The position numbers and the translations under genes were made by a program. A stretch of 64,000 bases of DNA from Trinickia fusca. GTDB taxonomy: Bacteria; Pseudomonadota; Gammaproteobacteria; Burkholderiales; Burkholderiaceae. Shown in pieces: positions 10,155-19,181 of the stretch (position 1 is its first letter; each line of letters opens with the position of its first letter). The notes beneath the pieces were generated by a model. It searched no databases and was not told the origin of the DNA. It saw only the letters and a list, made by a program, of their open reading frames with translations. Location: NCBI RefSeq assembly GCF_003628145.1, contig NZ_RBZV01000003.1, positions 546,768 through 610,767 on the forward strand. The letters are read 5' to 3'.

Positions 10155-11137
10155 GCGCAATAGCCTGCGCCTTGAACCGCCGGTCTTCGCATTGGGCGAT
10201 TGCCTTCATGCTGGCCGCGGCATCCGCCGTGTCGCTCGCGCCACCTCGTGCCGGCGCGGGCGAAATGCCTGCATCGGCGGTTGCCGCTGGTGCTGCCGCC
10301 TCGGCGCCCCCGTATGAGGCGAGCGAGCAGATTCGCTTCGGCAACGGCACCCGGTTTCGCAACTCCATGCCCTCGCCGCTCGTCGAGGCGCGCTCGCTGG
10401 CCGATTACGGCCAGCTGCTCGAGCATGCCCAGCAAAGCGGCCAGCTGCTGCCGCCCTCGGATCCGCGCGTGCAGCGCATTCGCGAACTCGTCACGCGCAT
10501 CGCGCCGTTCGCCGACAAGTGGAACGACCGCGTCAAGACGTGGAAGTGGGAAGTCAACGTCGTGCGCTCGCGCGACACTCGCCTGTACGTTCTACCGGGC
10601 GGCAAGGTCGTCGTCTACGGCGGGCTCCTCGATCGCGCGCGGCTCAAGCCCGACGAGCTCGGCATGCTGTTCGGCCATGAGATCGCCCACGCGCTGCGCG
10701 AGCAAGCGCGCGAGCGGCTCGTTGCGCAGCAGTCCGCACCGCTCGGCGGGCAGGCGATGTCGCAACTGTTCGGCGTGGGTGAGCTCGGCACAGCCGCAAC
10801 GGCCGGCGGCGACACGTCCGTTTTCGGCGTGCACGTGCAATACGACGCGACTGACGAGACCGAGGCCGACGTGATCGGCAGCGACATCGCGGCGCGCGCC
10901 GGTTTCGATCCGCGTGCGGCCGTGACGCTGTGGGACAAGCTTGCCGCGGCCTCCCGTGGCGAGAAGGCCGGATCGTTCGTCGCGCTGCATCCGTACAGTG
11001 CCGCCCGACGGCGCGACCTCGTCAAGCGCCTGCCCGACATGCTGGCGTTGTTCGCGAAAGCCAAGGGCGTGGCCGTCGAACAGCTGCCGTCCTACGCAGG
11101 CATCAAAGTGCCTACGCGCCGCACCAATCACAACTGA
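10136..11137 (+). CDS. Exported M48-family metalloprotease (BepA/LoiP-like)
   Basis: This 333-aa protein begins with a signal-like segment (RRSSHWAIAFMLAAASAVSLAPP near 15-37). It carries the zinc site HEIAH (181-185) with a downstream ETEAD (E241, third ligand), as in M48C proteases such as BepA that act on outer-membrane proteins in the periplasm. No lipobox and no clear TPR repeats are present, so it is shorter than BepA. The start is uncertain: ATG 10136 is chosen as the first in frame and overlaps ampG by 19 bp; ATG 10208 would also keep a signal peptide. Confidence 0.8.
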   Translation: MEGSGLSAIACALNRRSSHWAIAFMLAAASAVSLAPPRAGAGEMPASAVAAGAAASAPPYEASEQIRFGNGTRFRNSMPSPLVEARSLADYGQLLEHAQQSGQLLPPSDPRVQRIRELVTRIAPFADKWNDRVKTWKWEVNVVRSRDTRLYVLPGGKVVVYGGLLDRARLKPDELGMLFGHEIAHALREQARERLVAQQSAPLGGQAMSQLFGVGELGTAATAGGDTSVFGVHVQYDATDETEADVIGSDIAARAGFDPRAAVTLWDKLAAASRGEKAGSFVALHPYSAARRRDLVKRLPDMLALFAKAKGVAVEQLPSYAGIKVPTRRTNHN

Positions 11138-11233
11138 CGGCGAGCGCCGCGCGCTCCCACTGCCTCCCGCCCGTCTCACCCGTGCGATAGCCGCCAACCC
11201 CATGGGCGGTGCGCAGCACATCCACCATTCGCA

Positions 11234-11327
11234 ATCGCATCGATCGGATTCGCGCGGTCTTATTTGAAATTTGCGACGCCATCAAAAAATCGATCGGCGA
11301 AACGATCGCATCGTGCTCGTCGCGTCC
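11234..11327 (+). repeat. 94-bp leader repeat, copy A
   Basis: This segment differs from 13347-13440 at 7 of 94 positions and contains a 39-nt identical core. It lies 130 bp before carboxylesterase 1, in a 319-bp stretch without a gene. The core is much richer in A and T than its surroundings and includes TTGAAA (11264-11269), which could serve as a -35 element, but no good -10 pairs with it. Confidence 0.85.
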
Positions 11328-11456
11328 GGCTCTCTCCGGGCCCGGACTCCTCGGCCACATGCGCCTTCCTGCCCTGCTACGACGCTGCGCGCAGAAGAAG
11401 TCCGACGCGCGGTGTCGTGCTTCCCAAACAACTGATCCTTTTACGAGGGGTTTCTT

Positions 11457-13328
11457 ATGCGATCACCCGCTCCGTCATCAGTTTCGCCTGCCACACCGAA
11501 TCGACCTCCACGCACTATCATCCGGACGCTCGTCAATCGGCGCGCTTTGCGTAGACAGCCGGATCTTCAAAACGCCACGCCACCGTTGCCAGAGCGAGCC
11601 CGTCCAGCGCGAGCGCGCGCGGCAATGACTCCCTCGGAAAGCCGATCGGCGGCGATCCGCGCGTGGCGTACATCGATCCCTCCCCTTGTCACGTTCGCCA
11701 TCCCCGCGCTTGCGGTCGCAATCGCATCGCTGGTCTCCGTCTTTCCGCGTGACGCACATAGCAAGACTGTTTCGATCGCGCGACCGCAGCCGCGCGTCGA
11801 ACTGCCTGCCGGCAGGATCGAAGGCTCGCGCGAGCAGGCCGACAGCACGCAACTGGACGTTTTCAGGGGGATTCCTTATGCTGCGGCCCCGGTCGGCGCG
11901 CTGCGTTGGCGAGAGCCGCAACCGGTCGAGCGCTGGGCCGGCGTACGCGACGCCAAACGGTTTGCACCGCGCTGCATGCAGGTTGCCCTGTTCCGAGACA
12001 TGAAATTTCGCTCCGACACGATGAGCGAAGACTGCCTCTACCTCAACGTCTGGACCCCGGCACGCAGCCCGGACGAGAAACTGCCCGTGCTCGTGTACTT
12101 CCACGGCGGCAGCTTCTCGGCCGGCGACAGCTCCGAGCCGCGCTACGACGGCGCGAGCCTTGCCGCTCGCGGCATCGTCAGCGTCACGGTCAACTATCGG
12201 CTCGGCGTGTTCGGCTTTTTAACGCTGCCGCAGCTCGCGCAGGAATCGCCGCACGGTGCATCGGGCAATTACGGCATGCTCGATCAGGTCGCCGCGCTGC
12301 AATGGGTTCGAGAGAACATCGCGCGTTTCGGCGGCGATCCGCAGAAGGTCACGATCGGCGGCGAATCGTCCGGCGCAATGTCGGTCAACACGCATATGGC
12401 CTCACCGCTCTCACGCGGACTCTTCGCGCGCGCCATCGGCGAAAGTGGCTCCACGTTCGCGTCCGGCACGCTGTGGTCACGGCAGAAAGCCGAGAAGAAC
12501 GGGCAAGCGTTCGTCCGGCGGCTAGGCGCCACGTCGCTCGTGGCACTTCGCAACGTAACGGCCCTCGACCTGCTGAGGGCCAGCAGAGGCGGCTACAAGC
12601 TCCCGATGTTCTTCTGGCCCGTCGTCGACGGCTACTTCCTCACCGAGCAGCCCGCGACCACATTTCGCAACGGCGCGCAGGCCCAGGTGCCGCTGCTCGT
12701 CGGGACGAACTCGCACGAAGCCGATCAAGCTTGGCTCGAACAAAACCGCGAACTGACGCCCGCCCTCTGGCGTGCCTCGCTGACGGCCCTGTTCCGCGAA
12801 CGCGCCGACGAAGCGCTGGCCCTGTATCCCGGCGTCGATGCCAATGAAATCGCGCACGCGTCCACGACGCTCGCCGGCGACATGGCCTTGAGCCACGGCG
12901 TCTGGCGCTGGATGGACACGCACCGCACGGCAAGCCACGCTCCCGTGTACTTCTACCTGTACACGCATGCGCGCCCGGCTAAGCGCAACGCTCCACCTGG
13001 GGCGCCTGCGGAGCCCGGTGCCATGCATGCCAGCGAGATCGAATACATGCTCGGCAATCTCGATCGTGAACCGTCATACGCGTGGACAGCCGATGACCGC
13101 GAAGTATCGCGTCTGTTCTCGGGCTACGCCGTACAGTTCGTCAAGCACGGCAACCCGAACGGCGCCACGCTGCCGGACTGGCCGGCCGTGCGTGAAGATC
13201 AAGGCGGCCTGCTGCGCCAGGTCATCGATACGCGTACCGAGACCCAAATCGATCGCTCGGCCGCGCGCCATGCATTCCTCGAATCGGAGTTTGCCAAAGG
13301 CCGCTTCACGCCCGGAGCGGCGCGTTAG
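11457..13328 (+). CDS. Secreted type-B carboxylesterase 1
   Basis: The 623-aa protein is a carboxylesterase/PnbA-type serine hydrolase (esterase family shared with cholinesterases). It has the oxyanion-hole HGGSF (216-220), nucleophile S304 in GESSG, acid E421 in GTNSHEAD and H565 in FVKHGNPNG, so the triad is complete. EDCLYLNVWTP is the family signature. It begins with an unusually long basic, Pro-rich leader (about 70 aa) before a hydrophobic core at about 76-95, implying export. The ATG at 11457 follows ACGAGGGG. It is the first of three tandem paralogues and lies behind leader copy A. Substrate is unknown. Confidence 0.88.
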   Translation: MRSPAPSSVSPATPNRPPRTIIRTLVNRRALRRQPDLQNATPPLPERARPARARAAMTPSESRSAAIRAWRTSIPPLVTFAIPALAVAIASLVSVFPRDAHSKTVSIARPQPRVELPAGRIEGSREQADSTQLDVFRGIPYAAAPVGALRWREPQPVERWAGVRDAKRFAPRCMQVALFRDMKFRSDTMSEDCLYLNVWTPARSPDEKLPVLVYFHGGSFSAGDSSEPRYDGASLAARGIVSVTVNYRLGVFGFLTLPQLAQESPHGASGNYGMLDQVAALQWVRENIARFGGDPQKVTIGGESSGAMSVNTHMASPLSRGLFARAIGESGSTFASGTLWSRQKAEKNGQAFVRRLGATSLVALRNVTALDLLRASRGGYKLPMFFWPVVDGYFLTEQPATTFRNGAQAQVPLLVGTNSHEADQAWLEQNRELTPALWRASLTALFRERADEALALYPGVDANEIAHASTTLAGDMALSHGVWRWMDTHRTASHAPVYFYLYTHARPAKRNAPPGAPAEPGAMHASEIEYMLGNLDREPSYAWTADDREVSRLFSGYAVQFVKHGNPNGATLPDWPAVREDQGGLLRQVIDTRTETQIDRSAARHAFLESEFAKGRFTPGAAR

Positions 13329-13346
13329 TCTCATGCCCCACTCGCG

Positions 13347-13440
13347 ATCGAATCGATTGGATTCACGCGGTCTTATTTGAAATTTGCGACGCCATCAAAA
13401 AATCCATTGGCGAAACGATGGCGTCGTGCTCGTCGCGTCC
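13347..13440 (+). repeat. 94-bp leader repeat, copy B
   Basis: This is the second copy of the leader at 11234-11327, placed 128 bp before carboxylesterase 2, i.e. at nearly the same distance. The duplication therefore covered gene plus upstream region. Copy 3 of the esterase lacks it. Confidence 0.85.
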
Positions 13441-13568
13441 CTGAGCTTCGATTGCCCGGGCGCCCCGGTCACATGGGCCTTCCCGCACCGCCAGGCCAGC
13501 GTGTGCGGGCACGCCCGATCCGCGATGTCGTTCTTCCCACGCAACTGATCCTTCACGAGGGGTTTCTC

Positions 13569-15365
13569 ATGCGATCACCCGCTTCGTCATCGGTTTCGCT
13601 TGTTGCTTCGAATCGCCGTCCGTTGTCTGTCGACCCAGCGCTCGTCCATCGACGCCGCTTGCGTCGGCAGAGCGCTTCCCCCCCCACCTTGCGGCCGCTT
13701 GCGCGACTCGCCACGTTCGTCATGCCGGCACTGGCGGCGGTATCGCTTGCATCGGCCTGGCCGAGCATGGCGCATGGCGCGCCCTCGCCACAGGACGCTT
13801 CGCCGACACCGACGCCATCGGCACCGCGCGTCGAACTGCCGGCCGGCACGATCGAAGGCTCGAGCGAACAAGCCAGCGGCACGCAGCTTCAAGTGTTCAA
13901 GGGGGTGCCGTATGCGGCGGCTCCCGTCGGCGCGCTGCGCTGGCGCGAGCCGCAACCGGCCGAGCGCTGGGCTGGCGTGCGTAACGCCACGCGTTTCGGG
14001 GCGCGCTGCATCCAACCGCAACTGTTTGACGATATGCGGTTTCGCTCCGATTCGATGAGCGAAGATTGCCTCTACCTGAACGTTTGGACACCGGCGCGCA
14101 GCACCGACGAAAAACTGCCCGTGCTCGTGTACTTCCACGGCGGCAGGTATGCGGCCGGCGACGGTTCCGAGCCACGCTACGACGGCGCCAATCTCGCCGC
14201 ACGCGGCATCATCACCGTCACCGTCAATTACCGGCTCGGCGCATTCGGCTTCCTGGCGCTGCCTCAGCTCGCGAAGGAGTCGCCGCACGGTGCGTCGGGC
14301 AATTACGGCTTGCTCGATCAGGTGGCGGCGCTGCGGTGGGTGCGCGAGAACATCGCGCGTTTCGGCGGCGATCCGCAGAAGGTAACGATCGGTGGCGAAT
14401 CGGTTGGGGCGGCGGCGGTCAATGCGCATATGGCCTCGCCGCTCTCGCGCGGGCTCTTCGCGCGCGCGATCGGCGAAAGCGGCTCCGCGTTTTCATCGGC
14501 AGCACCGTGGCGGCGCAAGGAGGCGGAGAAGACCGGGCGAACGCTGATGCGCGAACTGGGTGTCACGACACTCGCCGCGCTGCGCAGCATGCCGGCAGAC
14601 AGAGTGGTGAACGCCGGCCTCGACACGAATCGGGACTTCGATTTCTGGCCCATCGTCGACGGCCACTTCCTGTCCGAACCCCCGGCGACGACGTTTCGCA
14701 ACGGCGCGCAAGCGCAGGTGCCGCTGCTGATCGGGACCAACTCGCACGAAGCCGATCGAATGTGGATGCAACAAGACGGCGAAATGACCCCGGCCAATTG
14801 GCGCACCGTGCTGACGGTGTTGTTCGACCGACGCGCCAACGAGGCGCTGGCGCTCTACCCCGGCGCCGATGCTCGGGAGATCGAGCGCTCGTCCGTGGCG
14901 CTTGCCGGCGACATGGTCCTGAGCCATGGCGTGTGGCGCTGGATGGACGCGCAGCGCGCGACAGGTCATGCGCCCGTGTACTTCTATTCGTATACGCACG
15001 CACGCCCGCTCAAACGCGATGCGTCGCCGGGTGCGCTCGCTGAACGCGGCGCCGTGCACGCGAGTGAAATCGAATACGTGTTCGCCAATCTCGACCGTGA
15101 GCCGTCGTATGCATGGACCGCTGACGACCGTGAGGTGTCGCGTCTGTTCTCGAGCTACGTCACACAGTTCGTCAAGCACGGCAACCCGAACGGCCCCTCG
15201 CTGCCGAACTGGCCAGCCACACGTGAAAGCGAGGGCGGCTTGCTGCGGCAGATCATCGATACGCGCACCGAGACGCAGATCGATCGCTCGGCCGCGCGCC
15301 ATGCCTTCCTGACGTCGCACTTCAACTCGCGCCCTTCCTCGCGCGGTAACAATCCGGCGCAATAA
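13569..15365 (+). CDS. Secreted type-B carboxylesterase 2
   Basis: This 598-aa paralogue has nucleophile S278 in GESVG, acid E394 in GTNSHEAD and H537 in FVKHGNPNG. The oxyanion-hole stretch reads HGGRY (190-194) where HGGGF is usual, which may alter acyl-pocket shape. A leader of about 45 aa precedes a hydrophobic core (about 45-64) and a plausible signal-peptidase site after AHG (68-70). The ATG at 13569 is chosen because MRSPASSSVS and the ACGAGGGG ribosome-binding site are shared with the sister genes; an in-frame ATG at 13377 lies in the leader repeat. Confidence 0.88.
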   Translation: MRSPASSSVSLVASNRRPLSVDPALVHRRRLRRQSASPPTLRPLARLATFVMPALAAVSLASAWPSMAHGAPSPQDASPTPTPSAPRVELPAGTIEGSSEQASGTQLQVFKGVPYAAAPVGALRWREPQPAERWAGVRNATRFGARCIQPQLFDDMRFRSDSMSEDCLYLNVWTPARSTDEKLPVLVYFHGGRYAAGDGSEPRYDGANLAARGIITVTVNYRLGAFGFLALPQLAKESPHGASGNYGLLDQVAALRWVRENIARFGGDPQKVTIGGESVGAAAVNAHMASPLSRGLFARAIGESGSAFSSAAPWRRKEAEKTGRTLMRELGVTTLAALRSMPADRVVNAGLDTNRDFDFWPIVDGHFLSEPPATTFRNGAQAQVPLLIGTNSHEADRMWMQQDGEMTPANWRTVLTVLFDRRANEALALYPGADAREIERSSVALAGDMVLSHGVWRWMDAQRATGHAPVYFYSYTHARPLKRDASPGALAERGAVHASEIEYVFANLDREPSYAWTADDREVSRLFSSYVTQFVKHGNPNGPSLPNWPATRESEGGLLRQIIDTRTETQIDRSAARHAFLTSHFNSRPSSRGNNPAQ

Positions 15366-15384
15366 CCACGGCCGGCCACACGCG

Positions 15385-15419
15385 CCTCGGCTACATAGCC
15401 CCCCGCACCGTAGCCGAGG
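15385..15419 (+). terminator. Stem-loop between carboxylesterases 2 and 3
   Basis: A perfect 10-bp stem (15385-15394 with 15410-15419) closes a 15-nt loop just after the esterase 2 stop. No T-run follows, so it may be a weak or Rho-assisted terminator. Esterase 3 has no 94-bp leader, so read-through may be its main source of transcript. Confidence 0.5.
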
Positions 15420-15492
15420 TGCCGCACGCGCGACACGTCCAACACGTGAGGTCACCCTTTTCGTGCAGCGCATCATCTATGAGAGGTTTCTC

Positions 15493-17286
15493 ATGCGATC
15501 ACCCGCTTCGTCATCGGTTTCGCCTATCGCTTCGAATCGCCATCCGCCATCTGTCTTGAAGGCTCTCGTCGATCGACGCCTCTTGCGTCGGCAGCCCGCC
15601 TTTGAACACGCCGAACCGCCGCCGCTTGCTCGCCTCACCGCGGTCGTCCTGCCCGCACTCGCCGCCGCGTCGCTCACGTCCGCCTTGCCGCGCACCGCGC
15701 ACGGCGAGCCCATCTCGATAGCGGCCCCCGCACCGCGAATCGAACTACCTGCCGGCAGGATCGAGGGCTCACGCGCACAGGTCAACGGCACGCGGCTGCA
15801 TATCTTCAAGGGCGTGCCTTATGCGGCCGCCCCGGTCGGCGCATCGCGCTGGCGCGAGCCGCAACCGGTCGAGCGCTGGGCCGGCATACGCGACGCCAAG
15901 CAGTTCGCGCCGCGCTGCATGCAGCCTCAGTCGTTCGGCGACATGCGATTTCGCTCGGCCTCGATGAGCGAAGACTGTCTTTACCTCAACGTCTGGACGC
16001 CCGCACGCAGCACCGATGAAAAACTGCCCGTCCTCGTTTATTTCCACGGCGGCGGCTTCCAGGCCGGCGATGGCTCCGAGCCGCGCTACGACGGCGCGAA
16101 CCTCGCCGCGCGCGGCATCGTCAGCGTCACCGTCAATTACCGGCTCGGCGTTTTCGGCTTTCTGGCGCTGCCAGAGCTCGCTCAGGGGTCGCCGCACGGC
16201 GCGTCGGGCAATTACGGTTTGCTCGACCAGGTCGCGGCGCTGCGTTGGGTGCGAGATAACATCGCGCGGTTCGGCGGCGATCCGCAGCGCGTCACGATCG
16301 GCGGCGAATCAGCGGGTTCGGCTTCGGTCAGCGCCCATATGGCCTCGCCGCTCTCGAGCGGGCTCTTCGCGCACGCGATCGGCGAAAGCGGCGCGGCGTT
16401 TGCTTCGGGGGTGCCGTTACAGCGCCGCGACGCCGAAAAAAAGGGGCAAGCGTTCTTGCGGCAGCTAAGCGCCCCGTCGCTCGACGCGCTGCGCAACCTG
16501 CCCGCCGACACTGTCCAGACAGCCAGCCGCGACCACGAAAGCAGCAGCCCAGAGGCAGCGCTCTTCTGGCCGCACGTCGACGGCTATTTTCTTACCGAGC
16601 CTCCTGAAGCGACGTTTCGCAAAGGCGCGCAGGCACAGGTGCCACTGCTCGTGGGAACCAACTCGCACGAAGCCGATGTCAGCTGGTTGCGAGACAATCG
16701 CGACTTGGCACCCGCCAAGTGGCGCGATTTGTTGACGAGCATCTTCGACGACCGCGCCGACGAGGCACTGACCCACTACCCCGGCCACAACGCCACCGAA
16801 ATCGCGAACGCGTCCAGTGCGCTCGCCGGCGACCTATTGATCGATAACGGCGTCTGGCGCTGGATGAACGTTCACCGCGAAACCGGCCACGCGCCCGTGT
16901 ACTTCTATTCATACACGCACACGCGACCACCCAGGCAAGACACGTCGCCAGATACGCACCCGGCGGCCGGCGCCATGCAGAGCAGCGAGATCGAATACGT
17001 GTTCGCCAATCTCGACCGGGAGCCTTCCTATGCCTGGACGGCCGACGATCGCCAAGTATCACGCCTGTTCTCGGGTTACTTCTTGCAATTCGTCAAGCAC
17101 GGCAACCCGAACGGCCCCACGCTGCCGAACTGGCCGGCTGTGCGCGAAGACCAAGGCGGGTTACTGCGTCAAGTCATCGATACACGCACCCAAACGACCG
17201 TCGATCGCTCGGCTGCCCGCCAAGCGTTCCTCGAGTCGTTTTTCAGAGTGCATTCCCCCGTGCGCAAAGGCGACACGGCGTCTTAG
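15493..17286 (+). CDS. Secreted type-B carboxylesterase 3
   Basis: The 597-aa third paralogue has the standard oxyanion-hole HGGGF (185-189), nucleophile S273 in GESAG, acid E393 and H536. A leader of about 45 aa precedes a hydrophobic core (about 46-64), with AHG/EP as a likely signal-peptidase site. The ATG at 15493 follows GAGAGG and starts the shared MRSPASSSVS. Unlike its sisters it has only a 127-bp upstream gap without the 94-bp repeat. It converges on xth with 27 bp between the stops. Confidence 0.88.
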   Translation: MRSPASSSVSPIASNRHPPSVLKALVDRRLLRRQPAFEHAEPPPLARLTAVVLPALAAASLTSALPRTAHGEPISIAAPAPRIELPAGRIEGSRAQVNGTRLHIFKGVPYAAAPVGASRWREPQPVERWAGIRDAKQFAPRCMQPQSFGDMRFRSASMSEDCLYLNVWTPARSTDEKLPVLVYFHGGGFQAGDGSEPRYDGANLAARGIVSVTVNYRLGVFGFLALPELAQGSPHGASGNYGLLDQVAALRWVRDNIARFGGDPQRVTIGGESAGSASVSAHMASPLSSGLFAHAIGESGAAFASGVPLQRRDAEKKGQAFLRQLSAPSLDALRNLPADTVQTASRDHESSSPEAALFWPHVDGYFLTEPPEATFRKGAQAQVPLLVGTNSHEADVSWLRDNRDLAPAKWRDLLTSIFDDRADEALTHYPGHNATEIANASSALAGDLLIDNGVWRWMNVHRETGHAPVYFYSYTHTRPPRQDTSPDTHPAAGAMQSSEIEYVFANLDREPSYAWTADDRQVSRLFSGYFLQFVKHGNPNGPTLPNWPAVREDQGGLLRQVIDTRTQTTVDRSAARQAFLESFFRVHSPVRKGDTAS

Positions 17287-17313
17287 CCGCAAGCGGGCCA
17301 CACGGCGCAGCCG

Positions 17314-18090
17314 TCAAGCAACGCTGTACTCGTAGTCGACGGTGAGCGGCGCGTGGTCGCTGAACTTGATGTCGCGGAAGACGGACGTAGATTTGGCCGT
17401 CTCCGCAATGCCCGGCGTGGCGATCTGATAATCGATACGCCACCCGACGTTCTTCGCGTAAGCTTGGCCACGATTGCTCCACCACGTGTACTGCTCGGGC
17501 CGCTGATCGAGCGTGCGGAACACGTCGACATAACCGACTTCGTCGAACAGCGTGGTCAGCCAGGCGCGCTCTTCGGGCAGGCAACCGGAATTCTTCTGAT
17601 TGCTCTTCCAGTTCTTGATGTCGATTTCCTTGTGGACGATGTTGACGTCGCCGCACACGATCACTTCGCGTTCGGCGCGCAGCGCCGTCAGATGCGGCAT
17701 GAACTCGTCCATGAAGCGGTATTTGGCCTGCTGGCGATCCTCGCCGCTCGAGCCCGACGGCACGTACACCGACACCACCGACAGCTTGCCGAAGCGCGCT
17801 TCGACATAACGCCCTTCCGGGTCGAACTCTTCGCTGCCAAAGCCGATGATGACGTCGTCGGGTTCATGGCGCGTATAGAGGCCGGCGCCGCTGTAGCCCT
17901 TCTTGACGGCGTGCTGGAAGTAGCCGGTAAAGCCGTGCGGCGCGAGGAATTCGGGCGTCATGTCCTCTTGCGAGCACTTCACTTCCTGCACGCAGACGAT
18001 GTCGGATTCCTGTTGCCCGAACCACTCGAAGAAGCCTTTTTTGGCAGCCGAGCGAATGCCGTTCAGGTTCGCGGTGATCACACGCAGCAT
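17314..18090 (-). CDS. xth: Exodeoxyribonuclease III / AP endonuclease
   Basis: The 258-aa enzyme belongs to the XthA/ExoA branch of the Mg-dependent EEP nucleases, which cut DNA at abasic sites and trim 3' ends. Visible features are the N-terminal TANLNGIR, the metal-binding Glu in VCVQEVK (E36), GYSGAGLYTR, the catalytic GDVNIVHKEIDIKN and the C-terminal SDHAPLTVDY. The ATG at 18090 is chosen because GAAGGAACACC precedes it and the family sequence begins there. It appears monocistronic. Confidence 0.93.
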   Translation of the reverse strand: MLRVITANLNGIRSAAKKGFFEWFGQQESDIVCVQEVKCSQEDMTPEFLAPHGFTGYFQHAVKKGYSGAGLYTRHEPDDVIIGFGSEEFDPEGRYVEARFGKLSVVSVYVPSGSSGEDRQQAKYRFMDEFMPHLTALRAEREVIVCGDVNIVHKEIDIKNWKSNQKNSGCLPEERAWLTTLFDEVGYVDVFRTLDQRPEQYTWWSNRGQAYAKNVGWRIDYQIATPGIAETAKSTSVFRDIKFSDHAPLTVDYEYSVA

Positions 18091-18202
18091 GGTGTTCCTT
18101 CGTTTTAGCAATCAATGAATGGGATAGCGATAGAGTGGAGTGCGCGGCCGCTTCTTCAGCCGTTCTTCGGCCCGCTCGCCGACACGACGCCCCTACCCGC
18201 CG

Positions 18203-19042
18203 TCACGCGATGGTAATGCCTTTCAGCGATTCCTTCGCTGGCGGGTACGCGAGGTTCAAGCCCTCGAACACACGTAGCAGCAGCGCGGCGACCATCAGGT
18301 TACGGTGCGTTTTCGAATCGGCCGGCACGACGTACCACGGCGCCCGCTCGGTCGAGGTGGCCGTCAGCGCGTCACGGTAGGCGGCCTGGTACTCGTCCCA
18401 CTGTTTGCGGGCCTCGAGATCGGAGACATCGAACTTCCAGTGCTTGGTCGGATCGTCGATGCGCGATTGCAGACGGCGCCGCTGCTCGTCCTTCGAGATG
18501 TGCAGGAAACACTTGAGGATCGCCGTTCCCGAATCGGCGAGCAGTTCTTCGAATTGGCGTATGTGGTGGTAGCGGCGCACGAGGTCGCCGTGGCTGAGCT
18601 GCCCGAGCACGCGCGGCACGAGCACGTCCTCGTAGTGGCTGCGGTTGAAGACCGTCAGCTCGCCGGCAGCCGGCGCATGGGCGTGCACGCGCCACAGGAA
18701 ATCGTGCGCGGCCTCATCAGGCGTCGGCGCCTTGAACGGGGCGATGCGCAGGCCCAGCGGATCGACCTCGTGAAACACGGCGCGGATCGTGCCGTCCTTG
18801 CCGCTCGTATCCATGCCTTGCAGCACGAGCAGCACACGCTCGCACCGCTGCGCGTGCAGGCGCTCCTGCATCTCGTCGAGGCGCACGGCAAACTCGGCCA
18901 GCCGCTCGCGATCGGCCTGCTTCGTCCCGGTCGAAAACGGCTTGGCCGCGGTGTCGTAGTCGGTGAGTGCGAACGTCTCCGACTTTTTGCCGTTGCCGTA
19001 AAACGGGACCAGGAAATCGTCCAGATGCGGTTGTTTCGCCAT
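18203..19042 (-). CDS. ppk2: Polyphosphate kinase 2 family protein (polyphosphate:nucleotide phosphotransferase)
   Basis: PPK2 enzymes transfer phosphate between polyphosphate and nucleotides. This 279-aa single-domain protein has Walker A GMDTSGKDG (76-84), the Walker B/lid region FNRSHYEDVLVPRV (132-145) and LEARKQWDEYQAAY. The pattern resembles the short, single-domain PPK2 group that can use AMP or ADP. Class assignment is from recall, so the preferred nucleotide is open. It is transcribed on the same strand as xth but with a 112-bp gap, so it may have its own promoter. Confidence 0.88.
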   Translation of the reverse strand: MAKQPHLDDFLVPFYGNGKKSETFALTDYDTAAKPFSTGTKQADRERLAEFAVRLDEMQERLHAQRCERVLLVLQGMDTSGKDGTIRAVFHEVDPLGLRIAPFKAPTPDEAAHDFLWRVHAHAPAAGELTVFNRSHYEDVLVPRVLGQLSHGDLVRRYHHIRQFEELLADSGTAILKCFLHISKDEQRRRLQSRIDDPTKHWKFDVSDLEARKQWDEYQAAYRDALTATSTERAPWYVVPADSKTHRNLMVAALLLRVFEGLNLAYPPAKESLKGITIA

Positions 19043-19149
19043 GCCCTATTCCCAGGTGTCCTACGCTCGTTCGCGGGAGGCCCGGACGCAGCAGCAGACC
19101 ACGCGGGCCACCTGCCAGCTTGCCGGGCCGGCTACCGGATGGAAGCGGC

Positions 19150-19176
19150 CGGGCGCCGGTTCGAGGCCGGCGCCCG
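19150..19176 (-). terminator. Stem-loop after gatB
   Basis: A perfect 10-bp GC stem (19150-19159 with 19167-19176) with a 7-nt loop begins 5 bp after the gatB stop. No long T-run follows on the minus strand. It is the likely 3' end of gatCAB. Confidence 0.55.
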
Positions 19177-19181
19177 CTCGT

